Below are positions 8,897-18,697 of a DNA stretch of 64,000 nt, piece after piece (position 1 is the stretch's first letter; every line of letters starts with the position of its first letter). Under the pieces are notes generated by a model. It was not told where the DNA came from. It did no database searches and was given only the letters and a program-made list of their open reading frames with translations. A program made the translations under genes and the position numbers. The stretch comes from Burkholderia sp. NRF60-BP8 (GTDB lineage Bacteria > Pseudomonadota > Gammaproteobacteria > Burkholderiales > Burkholderiaceae), in NCBI RefSeq assembly GCF_001522585.2, contig NZ_CP013372.1, positions 1,922,001 to 1,986,000 on the forward strand, in the 5' to 3' direction.

Positions 8897-9904
8897 TTAC
8901 CGCGATCGCTCGCGGCTGATGTAGATCGCGAGCAGGATGATTCCGCCCTTGATCACGTTCTGCACGTACGGGTTCACGCCGATCATGTTGAGCCCGTTGT
9001 TGAGCACGCCGAGCAGCAGCGCTCCGACGAGCGTGCCGAGGATCGCGCCGCGCCCGCCGGAGATCGACGTGCCGCCCATCACGACGGCCGCGATCGCATC
9101 GAGCTCGAAGCCCACGCCGGCGTTCGGCTGCCCGCTCATCAGGCGCCCGGTCAGCACGATCGCGGCGAGCGCCGACGTGACGCCGGCCAGCGTGTAGACG
9201 ATCAGTTTCACGCGCGCGACCCGCACGCCGGTGAGCCGCGTCGCCTGCTCGTTGCCGCCGATCGCGTACACGTAGCGGCCGAACGGCATCCGGTCAAGCA
9301 ACAGCCACGCGATCGCATAGATCGCCAGCATGATCAGCACCGGCGCCTGGATGCCGAGTACCTTGCCGCTGCCGAAGAACGCGACCCAGTCGGGCAGCCC
9401 GTCGATCGGATAGCCGCCCGTGTAGATCAGCGCGAGGCCGCGCGCGATGCCCATCGTCGCGAGCGTGACGATGATCGGCGGCATCCCCGCGAACGCGACG
9501 AACACGCCGTTCAGGAAACCGAAGCCCAGGCCGACCGCGATGCCGATCCCCAGCGCGGCGGCCGCGTTGACGCCCGCGACCATCAGCCCGGCCGCGAGCG
9601 TGCCCGACAGCGCCATCACCGAGCCGACCGACAGGTCGATGCCGCCCGTCAGGATCACGCAGGTCATGCCGACCGCGATGATCGCGTTGATCGAGACCTG
9701 GCGCAGCACGTTTTCGAGGTTCGCGGCGGACAGGAAGCTCGGGCTCGCGATCATCATCGCGATGCACACGACGACGAGGCCCACGAGCGGATAGAACAGC
9801 GTCGAACGGCGCAACTGCGCCCACATCGCGCGGGGCGGCGGCGCATCGGCGGCCGTGGCCGCGAGCGTCGTGGAATGCGTGGAAGAGGAATCAGGCAGGT
9901 TCAT
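8897..9904 (-). CDS. Sugar ABC transporter permease (RbsC/BPD_transp_2 family)
   Basis: A 335-residue inner-membrane permease with about nine hydrophobic segments and the ribose-type signature [20 protein letters not shown] near residues 80-100. [19 protein letters not shown], the cytoplasmic loop that contacts the ATPase, is also clear. The ATG at 9904 is preceded by GGAGCGACCC and lies 14 bases inside the end of the ATPase gene. It works with the ATPase and binding protein encoded upstream to import a sugar or polyol. Confidence 0.92.
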   Translation of the reverse strand: MNLPDSSSTHSTTLAATAADAPPPRAMWAQLRRSTLFYPLVGLVVVCIAMMIASPSFLSAANLENVLRQVSINAIIAVGMTCVILTGGIDLSVGSVMALSGTLAAGLMVAGVNAAAALGIGIAVGLGFGFLNGVFVAFAGMPPIIVTLATMGIARGLALIYTGGYPIDGLPDWVAFFGSGKVLGIQAPVLIMLAIYAIAWLLLDRMPFGRYVYAIGGNEQATRLTGVRVARVKLIVYTLAGVTSALAAIVLTGRLMSGQPNAGVGFELDAIAAVVMGGTSISGGRGAILGTLVGALLLGVLNNGLNMIGVNPYVQNVIKGGIILLAIYISRERSR

Positions 9905-11411
9905 GGGTCGCTCCTCGCGTGCCGGCCGTGGCATAGGTCATGACCGTGTCGGGATCGATCTCGTCGCCGGCGAGCGTCGCCTCGATGCGGCCCTGCCGGA
10001 ACACGGCGACGCGATCGCACATGCCGACGATTTCCGGCAGTTCGGACGAGATCATGATGATGGCGTAGCCGCGCGCGGTGAGTTCGCGCATCAGCCCGTA
10101 GATTTCGGCTTTCGCGCCGACGTCGATGCCGCGCGTCGGCTCGTCGAAGATCAGCACCGACGTGTGATGGTTCAGCCAGCGCGCGATCACGACCTTCTGC
10201 TGATTGCCGCCGGACAGCGTCGCGACCTCGGTATGGATCGACGGCGCCTTCACGCCGACGCGACGCATTACGTCGTGCGTGGTGCGCGCCTCGCCGCGCC
10301 GGTCGATCAGCCAGCGCATCGACCAGTACTTGCCGAGGTTGTTCAGCGAGATGTTGTCGCGGATCGAGAACGACGTGACGAGCCCTTCCGTCTTGCGGCT
10401 TTCCGGCAGGAGGCCGATGCCCGCGCGCAGTGCGTCGGCCGGATCGGCGAGCTTCGCCGCCGCGCCGCGTACGCGCAGTTCCTTGCGATGCGCGCGCGTC
10501 GCGCCGATCACCGCGAGCGCGGTTTCCGTGCGGCCCGAGCCGACCAGCCCCGCGAAGCCGAGGATCTCGCCGGCGCGAAGCGCGAAGCTGTTCACCGGAC
10601 CGTCGCGCTCGATCTGCAGCGCATGAACCTCCAGCACGACCGGCGCGTCGGCCGGCAGCGTCGGCTTCGGCGGAAAGCTGCTTTCGATCCGGCGGCCGAC
10701 CATCATCCGCACCAGTTGCTCGACGTCGGTGCGCGCGACATCGGTCGTCGCGACGTACTGGCCGTCGCGCAGCACCGTGATGCGGTCGCACACCGCGAAA
10801 ATTTCGTCGAGGTGATGCGAGATGAAGATCATCGCGACGCCCTGCCGCTTCAGCTCGCGCATGATCGCGAACAGGTGCTCGGCCTCGGCCGGCGTGAGCG
10901 TCGCGGTCGGTTCGTCGAGGATCAGGATGCGCGCGTCGAGCGACAGCGCCTTGCCGATCTCGACGAACTGCTGCTGCGCAACCGACAGCGCGCGGATCGG
11001 CGCATCGAGATCGATCGCCACGCCGAGCCGCGCGAAGATGGCTCCCGCCGCCGCGCGCATCCGCTTGCGGTCGCGGGCGCCCCAGCGGTTGCGCAGCTCG
11101 CGGCCGAGGAACAGGTTGTCGACGGCATCAAGGTGCGGAATCAGGCTGAATTCCTGGAACACGATGCCGACGCCGGCCGCGACCGCGTCGCGATAGTCCG
11201 CGAAATGGCGCGCGGCGCCGTCGATCTCGATCGTGCCGGCATCCGGCTGGTGGATGCCGCACAGGATCTTCATCAGCGTCGATTTTCCCGCACCGTTCTC
11301 GCCGAGCAGCGCATGGATCTCGCCGCGCGCGATCTCCAGATCGATGTCGGACAGCGCCTTCACGCCGGGAAAGCTTTTCGTGATGTGGCTGAGCCTGAGT
11401 ATCGTATCCAT
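9891..11411 (-). CDS. Sugar ABC transporter, tandem ATP-binding protein (RbsA-like)
   Basis: A 506-residue cytoplasmic ATPase with two fused nucleotide-binding domains, as in RbsA/XylG. The first has Walker [10 protein letters not shown] (near residue 36) and Walker [13 protein letters not shown]. The second has a degenerate Walker A (GLVGSGRTE), the signature LSGGNQQKV and Walker [21 protein letters not shown]. The start ATG follows GGAGAAGCCG. It lies 62 bases after the binding-protein gene and overlaps the permease gene, which places it in the middle of the operon. Confidence 0.93.
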   Translation of the reverse strand: MDTILRLSHITKSFPGVKALSDIDLEIARGEIHALLGENGAGKSTLMKILCGIHQPDAGTIEIDGAARHFADYRDAVAAGVGIVFQEFSLIPHLDAVDNLFLGRELRNRWGARDRKRMRAAAGAIFARLGVAIDLDAPIRALSVAQQQFVEIGKALSLDARILILDEPTATLTPAEAEHLFAIMRELKRQGVAMIFISHHLDEIFAVCDRITVLRDGQYVATTDVARTDVEQLVRMMVGRRIESSFPPKPTLPADAPVVLEVHALQIERDGPVNSFALRAGEILGFAGLVGSGRTETALAVIGATRAHRKELRVRGAAAKLADPADALRAGIGLLPESRKTEGLVTSFSIRDNISLNNLGKYWSMRWLIDRRGEARTTHDVMRRVGVKAPSIHTEVATLSGGNQQKVVIARWLNHHTSVLIFDEPTRGIDVGAKAEIYGLMRELTARGYAIIMISSELPEIVGMCDRVAVFRQGRIEATLAGDEIDPDTVMTYATAGTRGATHEPA

Positions 11412-11473
11412 CGGCTTCTCCGTACGAAGGGCGTCGGCCACGCCGCCGCCCTTCGCGTCGCGTCGCACGTCGT

Positions 11474-12415
11474 TCACCAGCTGAAACCCTTCGCGTTGCC
11501 GCGATCGACGACCTTCACGTCGACGGGGATCGCCTTCGGCACCGTCGCGCCCCACTTGCGCGCGATCGCGATGCCGAGCGCGATGCGCACCTGGTCGGCC
11601 GGGAACTGCGCGGTCGTCTCGACGAACTTCGAGTTCGGCTTCTGGATCGCGGCGATCGCCTCGGGCGCGCCGTCGACGCTCGTCAGCTTGATGTCCTTGC
11701 CGGCCCCCTCGATCGCGGCGAGCGCACCCATCGAGCCGCCGTCGTTCACGCTGAAGATGCCCTTCAGGTTCGGATGCGCGGAAATCATGTTTTCGGTGAC
11801 CGACAACGCGGTCGCGCGCTCCTGCTTGCCGTTCTGCGTGTCGACGAGTTTCACGTTCGGGAATTTCGCGAGCCCGGCCTTGCAGCCGCGCACGCGTTCG
11901 AGAATCGGCACGACCGGGATGCCGTCGAGGATCGCGACCTCGCCGCTGCCGCCGATCGCCTTCGCGAGGTATTCGCACGACATCACGCCCGCGTCGTAAT
12001 TCTTCGAGCCGACGAACGAATCGACCGGGCCGTTCGCGTTCGCGTCGACGGCCACGACCACCGCGCCCGCCTTCTTCGCTTGCGTGATCGCCGACTGGAT
12101 GCCGGTCGAATCGGTCGGGTTCACGAGCAGGATGTCGATCTTCTTCTGCAGCATGTCCTCGACGTCGCTCACCTGCTTGCTGACGTCGTGATGCGCGTCG
12201 GTGACGACGACCTGCGCGCCGATCGACGCGGCCGCGTCGTTCAGCGCCTTCTGCATCGTCACGAAATACGGGTTGTTCAGTTCCTGAAACGTCATGCCGA
12301 TCCGCAGCGGCGCGGCGTGCGCGGCGGCGGGCAGCAGGGCCGCGACGGCGAGCGCGGCAACGGCCGCCAGGTGGGCGGCGCGACGGGAGGATGAGGCGGG
12401 CGATGCGTGCGTCAT
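11474..12415 (-). CDS. Periplasmic sugar-binding protein of the ABC transporter
   Basis: A 313-residue type-I periplasmic binding protein (ribose/galactose family). A signal peptide occupies about residues 1-34 (RR, hydrophobic core, AAAHA cleavage site before APLRIG). The mature part shows [12 protein letters not shown], the [10 protein letters not shown] hinge, [10 protein letters not shown] and [17 protein letters not shown], all typical of the family. A good Shine-Dalgarno (AGGAG) precedes the ATG. It is the first gene of the operon, 120 bases downstream of the AraC gene, so its leader is the likely regulated promoter. Ligand is unknown; a polyol or pentose-like sugar is inferred from the enzymes downstream. 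Confidence 0.93.
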   Translation of the reverse strand: MTHASPASSSRRAAHLAAVAALAVAALLPAAAHAAPLRIGMTFQELNNPYFVTMQKALNDAAASIGAQVVVTDAHHDVSKQVSDVEDMLQKKIDILLVNPTDSTGIQSAITQAKKAGAVVVAVDANANGPVDSFVGSKNYDAGVMSCEYLAKAIGGSGEVAILDGIPVVPILERVRGCKAGLAKFPNVKLVDTQNGKQERATALSVTENMISAHPNLKGIFSVNDGGSMGALAAIEGAGKDIKLTSVDGAPEAIAAIQKPNSKFVETTAQFPADQVRIALGIAIARKWGATVPKAIPVDVKVVDRGNAKGFSW

Positions 12416-12535
12416 GACGGTGTCTCCTGAATTGTGTGCGGCTTTTTCGTGGGTGAATGCGCCCCTCGCGACGTGAGCGACGCGATCGGCTGGGTAAAAC
12501 GACGGAGCAAACTCGGGCGGGCGGCGGCCCGGCGA

Positions 12536-13495
12536 TCATCCGGGCTGCGGCGCGAGTTCGGGTGCGCCGGGCGTCAGCACGCGCGGCGGCAGCGGGTTAC
12601 CGGTGGGCGCCGCATGCAGCGCCAGCTCGCGGCTGCGCGCGTTCAGCCGTTGTAACGCGCGGAATTCGGACGGCGCCATCCCCTTCACCGCGCGGAACTG
12701 GCGGTTGAAGTTCGACACGTTGTTGAAGCCGGCCTGGAAACAGACGTCGGTGATGCTCGCGTCGTTGGCAAGCAGCATCTGGCATGCGGATTCGATCCGC
12801 AGACGATTCACGTACTGGACGAACGGCATGCCCGTGTGACGATGGAACGCGCGTGAGAACGCGCTGACGCTCTGCCCAGTCAGTTGCGCGAGATCGGATT
12901 CGCGCAGCTCGGATGCGAGGTTCTTGCCGATATACGACAGCGCGTGACTGAGCCGCGTCGGCGTGACGTCGGCCTGATCGTATGCGGGGCTCGCGAGCAG
13001 CGTGCGCTCGGCCGCACCGCACAGCCGCTCGAGGATCGTCATGAACAGCGCGATGCGGTGCATGCCGCGCGCGGTCAGCAACGCGTCGAACAGCGGGGCG
13101 ATCGCGGCGCTCGTCGCCGCGTCGAAGCCGACCCCACGCCGCGCATCGTCGAGCAGCGTCTGCGCGTCGCGACATTCGGGAAACGCGTCCATGCAGCGGC
13201 GCACGAACGAAGGATCGAACTGGATCACGAGATTGCGCCGCTCGACGGTTTCGCCTTCGGCCATGTCGCTGACCCAGTTGTGCGGCAGGTTCGGGCCGAG
13301 CAGCACGAGATGGCCGGGGCCGAACGAGCCGATGTGATCGCCGACGAAATACTTGCCGTGCGTCGCGACGATCAAGTGCAGCTCGAATTCGGGATGGAAG
13401 TGCCAGCGGATCGTGCGATACGGATAGCCGTGCGACCAGACCTTGAACGACTCGTCGCGTCGCACTTCGACCACTTCGAGATCGGGGTGCATCAT
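12536..13495 (-). CDS. AraC-family transcriptional regulator of the sugar/polyol operon
   Basis: A 319-residue regulator. The N-terminal half is a cupin-like sensing domain ([16 protein letters not shown], then [14 protein letters not shown]). The C-terminal two helix-turn-helix motifs are [21 protein letters not shown] and [21 protein letters not shown], close to the AraC signature. I start at the ATG at 13495, after GGAGACGCCAAC; upstream frame extension lacks a binding site. It lies on the same strand immediately before the ABC operon and should activate it in response to the sugar. Confidence 0.9.
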   Translation of the reverse strand: MMHPDLEVVEVRRDESFKVWSHGYPYRTIRWHFHPEFELHLIVATHGKYFVGDHIGSFGPGHLVLLGPNLPHNWVSDMAEGETVERRNLVIQFDPSFVRRCMDAFPECRDAQTLLDDARRGVGFDAATSAAIAPLFDALLTARGMHRIALFMTILERLCGAAERTLLASPAYDQADVTPTRLSHALSYIGKNLASELRESDLAQLTGQSVSAFSRAFHRHTGMPFVQYVNRLRIESACQMLLANDASITDVCFQAGFNNVSNFNRQFRAVKGMAPSEFRALQRLNARSRELALHAAPTGNPLPPRVLTPGAPELAPQPG

Positions 13496-13735
13496 GTTGG
13501 CGTCTCCATTCCCATGTATCGCTGGCCGGCCTGTTCGGCTCGTTCGCGCGTCCGCCGGCGGTTTCGCGCGGCGGTGCGGACCGGTCGCATGGGAAGCAAT
13601 GTAGGTCGATCGAGCGCGCGGCTCCACCAACTTTACGCCTGATTTCCGATACTTTTTTGCACGATCCGGCCGGAAACGGCGCCGGACGGCAAATTTGTTG
13701 CGGCGCGCAACGGCGCGGCGGCCGGCCGCACCGGC

Positions 13736-14683
13736 TTACGTCGCCGCGTGCTCGCGCGCCGTGCGCGCCTCGTACGTCTTCAGGTGGTTGTACGCGATCC
13801 GCAGCAGCGACAACGCATCGGCCGCCTGCGGGTCGCGCCGCGCGAGCAGGTCGCCGATCACGTGATCGGCTTCGACGCGCGCATGATTCTCGACGTCGCG
13901 CAGCATCGACGCGGTCAGCGGCGACGGTGTCAGCACCATCCGCTGCATCCGCTCGCTGGCCGACGAGTCGGGCCGGTGGCCGTTGTGTTCGGCGATCGCG
14001 CTGCATTCGGCGAGCATCGTTTCGAGCAGGCGGCGGCCGTCCGGCGCCGCGAGAATGTCGCCGATCGAGCCGCGAAACAGCGACGTGCTCGCGGCGAGCG
14101 TCGCGAGGAACACCCACTTCTCCCACATCCGCGCGGCGATATCGTCGCTGAGCGTCGCGTCGAAGCCCGCGCCGCCGAGCACGTCGGCCACCGCGCGCAC
14201 GCGCGGCGATTCGCCGCCGGCAAGCTCGCCGAACGTCACGCCGTGCGTGTCGTTCAGGTGCACGATGCGCTGCTCGCGATCAAGCGTCGCCGCGATCACG
14301 CACAGCCCGCCGAGCACCTGCGCGGCGCCGAAGCGCTCGCGCAGCACGTCGAGGTGACGCATCCCGTTGAGCATCGGCAGGATCAGCGTCTGCGGGCCGA
14401 CGAACGGTGCAAACGATGCAATCGCGTCGTCGAGGCTGTACGCCTTGCAGCTCAGCAGCACGAGGTCGAACGGCGCGACGCCGGCGCCCGCGTCGCCCGC
14501 GCGCACGGTCTGCACGTTCGCGAGCGTCAGGTCGCCGCGCGGGCTGCGGATCAGCAGCCCGTCGCGTGCAAGCGCAGCCGCGCGACCGTCGCGCACCAGG
14601 AACGTCACGTCGCGCCCCGCCGCGGCCAGCCGGCCGCCGAAGTACCCGCCGACCGCGCCGGCTCCTACTACCAGAATCCGCAT
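13736..14683 (-). CDS. panE: 2-dehydropantoate 2-reductase family protein
   Basis: A 315-residue PanE/ApbA-type NADPH-dependent reductase. The N-terminal Rossmann motif is GAGAVGGYFGGRL (residues 7-19), LSCKAY follows (conserved Lys region), and the C-terminal domain carries WEKWVFLATLAASTSLFR and a conserved HNGHRPDSSASERM-like segment. The ATG at 14683 has a strong AAGGAGG upstream. The canonical reaction is ketopantoate to pantoate in coenzyme A synthesis, but many Burkholderia paralogues reduce other keto acids, so the exact substrate is uncertain. It stands as a single gene. Confidence 0.85.
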   Translation of the reverse strand: MRILVVGAGAVGGYFGGRLAAAGRDVTFLVRDGRAAALARDGLLIRSPRGDLTLANVQTVRAGDAGAGVAPFDLVLLSCKAYSLDDAIASFAPFVGPQTLILPMLNGMRHLDVLRERFGAAQVLGGLCVIAATLDREQRIVHLNDTHGVTFGELAGGESPRVRAVADVLGGAGFDATLSDDIAARMWEKWVFLATLAASTSLFRGSIGDILAAPDGRRLLETMLAECSAIAEHNGHRPDSSASERMQRMVLTPSPLTASMLRDVENHARVEADHVIGDLLARRDPQAADALSLLRIAYNHLKTYEARTAREHAAT

Positions 14684-14774
14684 CGTTGCCTCCTTTCGGT
14701 TTTGTTTGGTGTCGCACCGCGGCCCGTGCGGGCGCGGCGCATACGCCATTGCCCGACAGTATAGCGGCCACTTT

Positions 14775-14788
14775 TATGCATATGCATA
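14775..14788. promoter_or_regulatory. Perfect 14-bp palindrome between panE-like gene and chemoreceptor gene
   Basis: TATGCATATGCATA is a perfect palindrome in the 250-bp divergent intergenic region, followed at 14791-14813 by a GC hairpin (TGCCCGCG / CGCGGGCA, loop of 7) without a T-run. It could be an operator for either gene. No regulator can be named. Confidence 0.35.
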
Positions 14789-14933
14789 GATGCCCGCGCC
14801 CGCGTCGCGGGCATCGGGAAACGATCTGCTTCTAAGGGATTTCCCGTCTACGGCGACGCGCCTCGTGCGCCGTCAAGACACTTACCCCGTCACGCCGTCC
14901 CGGCGAGCTTCCTCGACTGACCGACCTCATACC

Positions 14934-16487
14934 ATGCGCAATCTTTCCCTGAATCAGAAACTCGCCTCGATGATCGTCATCCTGTGGCTCGGCCTGCTCG
15001 TGATCGCCGGGCTCGGCGCATGGCAGACCCGCGCGTCGATGATCGCCGACCGCCGCGACCAGCTTGCGTCGCTGGTCGCACAGGCCGCGAGCGTGACCGA
15101 CCATTACTACAAGCTGTCGCAGCAGAACGCGATGCCGGAAGCCGACGCGAAGCAGAAGGCGCTCGAGGCGATCGCCGCGATGCGCTACGGCGCCGACGGC
15201 TATATCTCGGTCAACGATTCGAAGCCGGTGCTCGTGATGCATCCGATCAAGGCCGAGCTCAACGGCAAGGACGTGTCGAATTTCACCGATCCGAACGGCA
15301 AGCACTTGTTCGTCGAGATCGTGAAGGCCGGCAACGCGGAAGGCGGCAAGGGCTTCGTCGAATATCTGTGGCCGAAACCGGGTGCGGACAAGCCGCAGGA
15401 GAAAACCAGCGCCGTGCAGCGCTTCGCGCCGTGGGACTGGTATCTGGTGACCGGCATGTACATGAACGACGTGCGCTCGGCGGTGCTCGCGAGCATCGGC
15501 CGCTGGCTCGCGATGACGGCCGTGCTCGGCGCGATCGCGACGGCCGTGATGGTGTTGGTGCTGAAAAGCGTGCGCGCGAGCCTCGGCGGCGAGCTCGAAG
15601 CGGCGCTCGACGCCGCTCGGCGCATCGCGCAGGGCGACCTGACTGCCCGCGTGAGCGTGAAGCACGACGATCGCGGCAGCCTGCTGCATGCGTTGCACAC
15701 GATGCAGGGCGGGCTGATCGACATGGTGTCGCGCGTCCGGGCGGGCACCGAGAACATCAACGTCGGCGCGAGCGAGATCGCATCCGGCAACACGGACCTG
15801 TCGCAGCGCACCGAGCAACAGGCGGCGGCGCTCGTGCAAACCGCGTCGAGCATGGACGAAATGACCGCGAACGTGAAGCAGAACGCGGACAGCGCCGAGC
15901 AGGCCGCGTCGCTCGCGGGCCAGGCCGCGCAGGTCGCGACGCGCGGCAGCGCGGTGGTCGACGACGTCGTGCGCACGATGAACGAGATCACCGACCGCTC
16001 GCACAAGATCGGCGACATCATCGGCGTGATCGACGGGATCGCGTTCCAGACCAACATCCTCGCGCTGAACGCGGCCGTCGAAGCGGCGCGCGCGGGCGAA
16101 CAGGGCCGCGGCTTCGCGGTGGTCGCGGCCGAAGTGCGCTCGCTCGCGCAACGCTCGGCAACGGCGGCCAAGGAGATCAAGTCGCTGATCGTGTCGTCGA
16201 ACGAGACGGTCCAGCACGGCGCGACGCTCGTCACGCATGCGGGCGAGACGATGGCCGAGATCGTGCAGTCGGTGCGGCGCGTGAACGAGATCCTCGACGA
16301 AATCAGCCACGCCTCGCGCGAGCAGAGCGCCGGGATCGAGCAGGTCAACCGCGCGGTGGGCGAGATGGATCAGGTCACGCAGCAGAACGCGGCACTCGTC
16401 GAACAGGCCGCGGCGGCCGCGCATTCGCTGCGCGATCAGGCCGAGGCGCTGCGCGACGCGGTGACGCGATTCGCGCTGCCGGCCTGA
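14934..16487 (+). CDS. Methyl-accepting chemotaxis protein with a single-Cache sensor
   Basis: A 517-residue chemoreceptor. One membrane helix (about residues 12-31), a periplasmic single-Cache (sCache_2-like) domain with [17 protein letters not shown] and [17 protein letters not shown] signatures, a second helix (about 186-208), a HAMP linker ([20 protein letters not shown]) and the cytoplasmic signalling domain follow. The conserved hairpin tip [48 protein letters not shown] is intact as a whole. No CheR/CheB docking pentapeptide is seen at the C-terminus. It should report a small extracellular ligand, often an organic acid, to CheA. It converges with the response-regulator gene, 18 bases apart. 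Confidence 0.94.
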   Translation: MRNLSLNQKLASMIVILWLGLLVIAGLGAWQTRASMIADRRDQLASLVAQAASVTDHYYKLSQQNAMPEADAKQKALEAIAAMRYGADGYISVNDSKPVLVMHPIKAELNGKDVSNFTDPNGKHLFVEIVKAGNAEGGKGFVEYLWPKPGADKPQEKTSAVQRFAPWDWYLVTGMYMNDVRSAVLASIGRWLAMTAVLGAIATAVMVLVLKSVRASLGGELEAALDAARRIAQGDLTARVSVKHDDRGSLLHALHTMQGGLIDMVSRVRAGTENINVGASEIASGNTDLSQRTEQQAAALVQTASSMDEMTANVKQNADSAEQAASLAGQAAQVATRGSAVVDDVVRTMNEITDRSHKIGDIIGVIDGIAFQTNILALNAAVEAARAGEQGRGFAVVAAEVRSLAQRSATAAKEIKSLIVSSNETVQHGATLVTHAGETMAEIVQSVRRVNEILDEISHASREQSAGIEQVNRAVGEMDQVTQQNAALVEQAAAAAHSLRDQAEALRDAVTRFALPA

Positions 16488-16505
16488 CGGCGCACCGCCC
16501 CGCCC

Positions 16506-17183
16506 TCACGCCGCGCTGCCCGCCCGCAGCGCGGCCTCGCCGCTACCGAGCCCCAGCCCCGCCGCGCGCTGGATCAGCTCGACGTCGTTGCTCGCGCCGA
16601 GCTTCTTCATCGCGCTGATCTTCTGCGCGCTGACCGTCTGCTTGCCCTTGCTCAGGCGCTGCGCGATCGTCTTGATCGGCACGCCCGACAGATACAGGCG
16701 AATCACCTCGATTTCGCGCGCCGACAGCTTCACGGGCGTGTCGCCGCGCGTGCCGAGCGCATCGAGCGCGCGACGCACGGACGGCGACAGGTAGGTCGCG
16801 CCGCTGTAGCTCGAATGAATCGCCGTGACGATATGGCCGACCTCGTCGAGCTTGCTGACGACGCTCACGCCGCCGATCGCGAAGATCGACCGGAAGATCA
16901 GCGGGTTCTCGTTCGCGACCAGCACGACGATCCCGACGTTCGGCCGCGTGCGGCGCAGCCAGTCGAACAGCGCGAGGCCATCCATCTGCTCGTCGCCGCG
17001 AATCGCATAGTCGACCAGCACGACGTCGCAATCGACGCCGCCGAGCGATGCGACCAGTTCGGCCGCGCTCCGGTAGACCGCGGCGAGCTCGATCGCGCAG
17101 GCGCCGCCTGCGATCTGCTCGATACCGGCCAGCGTCAATGGCCAGTCGTATGCGAAGACGATGCGAACATTGAATTTCCTCAT
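16506..17183 (-). CDS. NarL/RcsB-type response regulator with LuxR HTH
   Basis: A 225-residue two-component regulator. The receiver has the acidic residue D13, the phosphoacceptor D58 in VVLVDYAIRGDE and the conserved Lys in VSKLD. The C-terminal LuxR-type helix-turn-helix is LSAREIEVIRLYLSGVPIKT then IAQRLSKGKQTVSAQKISAM. The layout is RcsB-like. The ATG at 17183 follows AGGAACTCCGC. No cognate histidine kinase lies nearby, so it is an orphan in this window. A near-perfect inverted repeat 66 bases upstream of the start may be its own operator. Confidence 0.9.
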   Translation of the reverse strand: MRKFNVRIVFAYDWPLTLAGIEQIAGGACAIELAAVYRSAAELVASLGGVDCDVVLVDYAIRGDEQMDGLALFDWLRRTRPNVGIVVLVANENPLIFRSIFAIGGVSVVSKLDEVGHIVTAIHSSYSGATYLSPSVRRALDALGTRGDTPVKLSAREIEVIRLYLSGVPIKTIAQRLSKGKQTVSAQKISAMKKLGASNDVELIQRAAGLGLGSGEAALRAGSAA

Positions 17184-17559
17184 GCGGAGTTCCTGGTGGT
17201 TCACCGGCCGCGCCACGCGGAACGCGCGCACCCGGTTGAGCGTTGAAGGACATTCAGGCGATTTTTAGCCTGGATGTCGATTCTATGAACGTATGCCCGC
17301 GCGCGATATCGGACGGCGTACGAATTGGCTGCCGAAGGCGTAATACGGGTTTGATATTTGCGCCGGTTCAACGCCCGGCGGCCGGCGCACGACCGTCGCG
17401 GCATCGGCCCGATGGCCAGCCTGGCGCGCCGCACGGCCGGCCAGCAGGTAAAATTGCGCGTTTGCATGCCACCCCGGCGCGCCGGCGGCGAGCGACGCGC
17501 CGATGCCGGCCGCGCGCCGCCGCCCCGACACCGGCTTGCCCGACCTCCCCGCTTTCCTC
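17184..17559. other. 376-bp divergent intergenic region
   Basis: Lies between the response-regulator gene (minus) and the 17560 gene (plus). It contains the inverted repeat at 17249-17278; otherwise I see no gene or terminator in it. Confidence 0.6.
17249..17278. promoter_or_regulatory. 11-bp inverted repeat upstream of the response regulator
   Basis: Arms GACATTCAGGC (17249-17259) and GCCTGGATGTC (17268-17278) are inverse complements with one mismatch, separated by an 8-base AT-rich spacer. The site lies 66 bases upstream of the response-regulator ATG, a position suited to dimer binding and perhaps autoregulation. As RNA it could also form a hairpin in the leader. Confidence 0.5.
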
Positions 17560-18051
17560 ATGACCGATTCCGACCTGCAATCCGACGACACCTCCATCCA
17601 CGAAGACGGCCTCTGGCGCGACAACGGCTGGACGGCCCGCATCATCAAGAACGAAGACGACGACGGCTGGGCCGTCGAGATGGTCAAGGACGGCGAGGCC
17701 GAGCCCGCGCTCGTCGGGCCGTGGACCATGGGCCGCGACAAGAAGAACCCGAAGCCGATGGACGCGAATGCGTTCCGCACGCTCGTGAAGACCGCGACCG
17801 AAGTGCTGATGCGGCACGAACAGCAGCGGCGCGCGATGCTGCACAAGGAAGTGACGGTGCAGGACGAAGGCGGACAGGATGTGTCGGTGACGCTCGACAT
17901 CGTGCCGGACGAGTTCGAGCCGTATGCGCAGCTCAAGGCGTTCGATCCGTATGGCGAGCTGCTGGCCGAAGCGAAGGTGTCGGCCGGGTTCAAGCTCAAC
18001 AAGGCCAGCGCCGAGCGCTGGGCCGCATCGGGCTTCGAGCGGCCGGCCTGA
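17560..18051 (+). CDS. Conserved hypothetical protein, acidic (163 aa)
   Basis: A 163-residue soluble protein with an acidic N-terminus (SDLQSDDTS). The middle shows WTARIIKNEDDDGWAVEM and GPWTMGRDKKNPKPMD. The coding look is good, with ordinary Burkholderia amino-acid use and a clear ATG at 17560. I recognise no domain, signal peptide or membrane segment. It is transcribed alone, convergent with the zinc-ribbon gene 8 bases away. Function unknown. Confidence 0.7.
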   Translation: MTDSDLQSDDTSIHEDGLWRDNGWTARIIKNEDDDGWAVEMVKDGEAEPALVGPWTMGRDKKNPKPMDANAFRTLVKTATEVLMRHEQQRRAMLHKEVTVQDEGGQDVSVTLDIVPDEFEPYAQLKAFDPYGELLAEAKVSAGFKLNKASAERWAASGFERPA

Positions 18052-18059
18052 CGGCGCGA

Positions 18060-18566
18060 TCAGGCGCCGGCGCCCCGCTCCGCGCGCGCGAGCCGGCGGG
18101 CGGCCAGCTTGCGCCGCACGAGCGCCTCGAACTGCGGCGTCGCTTCCTCGGGATCGCGCGCGGCCAGGCCCTGCAGGTTGCGCGCGAGCTGGATCGGCGT
18201 CAGCACGATGCCCCACGGCAGCCCCCACCAGCCGAGCGTGGCCGACGCGAGCAATGCGATCGCCTGCTTGCGGCGGCCGCAGCGGCGGCAGCACACGTGG
18301 CGCCGCGTGGCCCAGCGCGTGACGAACACGAGCGAGACGACGCGATGCGACGCGTGGACGTCGACCGGCTGCCCTTCGCGCAGGCAGACCGGACAGGGCC
18401 CGTAGCGCCAGTCGTCGACGTACTGCCGGACCTTCGCGTCGGGCACGCGTTCGGCCTCGACGACGACCGGATGCGCCTGTGCGCACACCGAACCGCAATA
18501 GCGGCGGCCGTCGATCGACCGCCCGCCGACCAGGAACGTCCTGCCGCACTGACTGCACTCTGCCAC
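18060..18566 (-). CDS. Zinc-ribbon membrane-associated hypothetical protein
   Basis: A 168-residue protein with three Cys pairs that look like zinc knuckles: CSQCG near residue 4, YCGSVC near 24, CPVC near 58; a fourth, CCRRCGRRK near 92, follows. A hydrophobic segment (AIALLASATLGWWGLPWGIV) comes next, and then a basic tail. The start is a GTG at 18566 with GAGG six bases upstream; no ATG is available in frame nearby. The layout (cytoplasmic zinc ribbon before membrane segments) suggests a small membrane-tethered protein. Function unknown. Confidence 0.65.
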   Translation of the reverse strand: MAECSQCGRTFLVGGRSIDGRRYCGSVCAQAHPVVVEAERVPDAKVRQYVDDWRYGPCPVCLREGQPVDVHASHRVVSLVFVTRWATRRHVCCRRCGRRKQAIALLASATLGWWGLPWGIVLTPIQLARNLQGLAARDPEEATPQFEALVRRKLAARRLARAERGAGA

Positions 18567-18597
18567 GATGACCTCGGATGAGCGTGATGCGCCGCGT

Positions 18598-18633
18598 GCC
18601 GGAACGCGCGCACGTCGATGCACGCGTTCCGGC
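18598..18633. repeat. Perfect 11-bp inverted repeat
   Basis: GCCGGAACGCG (18598-18608) and CGCGTTCCGGC (18623-18633) are exact inverse complements with a 14-base spacer. A further shorter repeat (GGCCGTT / AACGGCC, 18636-18658) lies beside it. They sit between the sigma-54 regulator's stop and the zinc-ribbon gene's start, so they could form terminator-like hairpins for the former or an operator for the latter. There is no T-run. Confidence 0.5.
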
Positions 18634-18697
18634 CGGGCCGTTTCATGTTTTAACGGCCGCCGCCGCGCGGTCTTGAGCGCACGCGCGCAGCGGCGCG

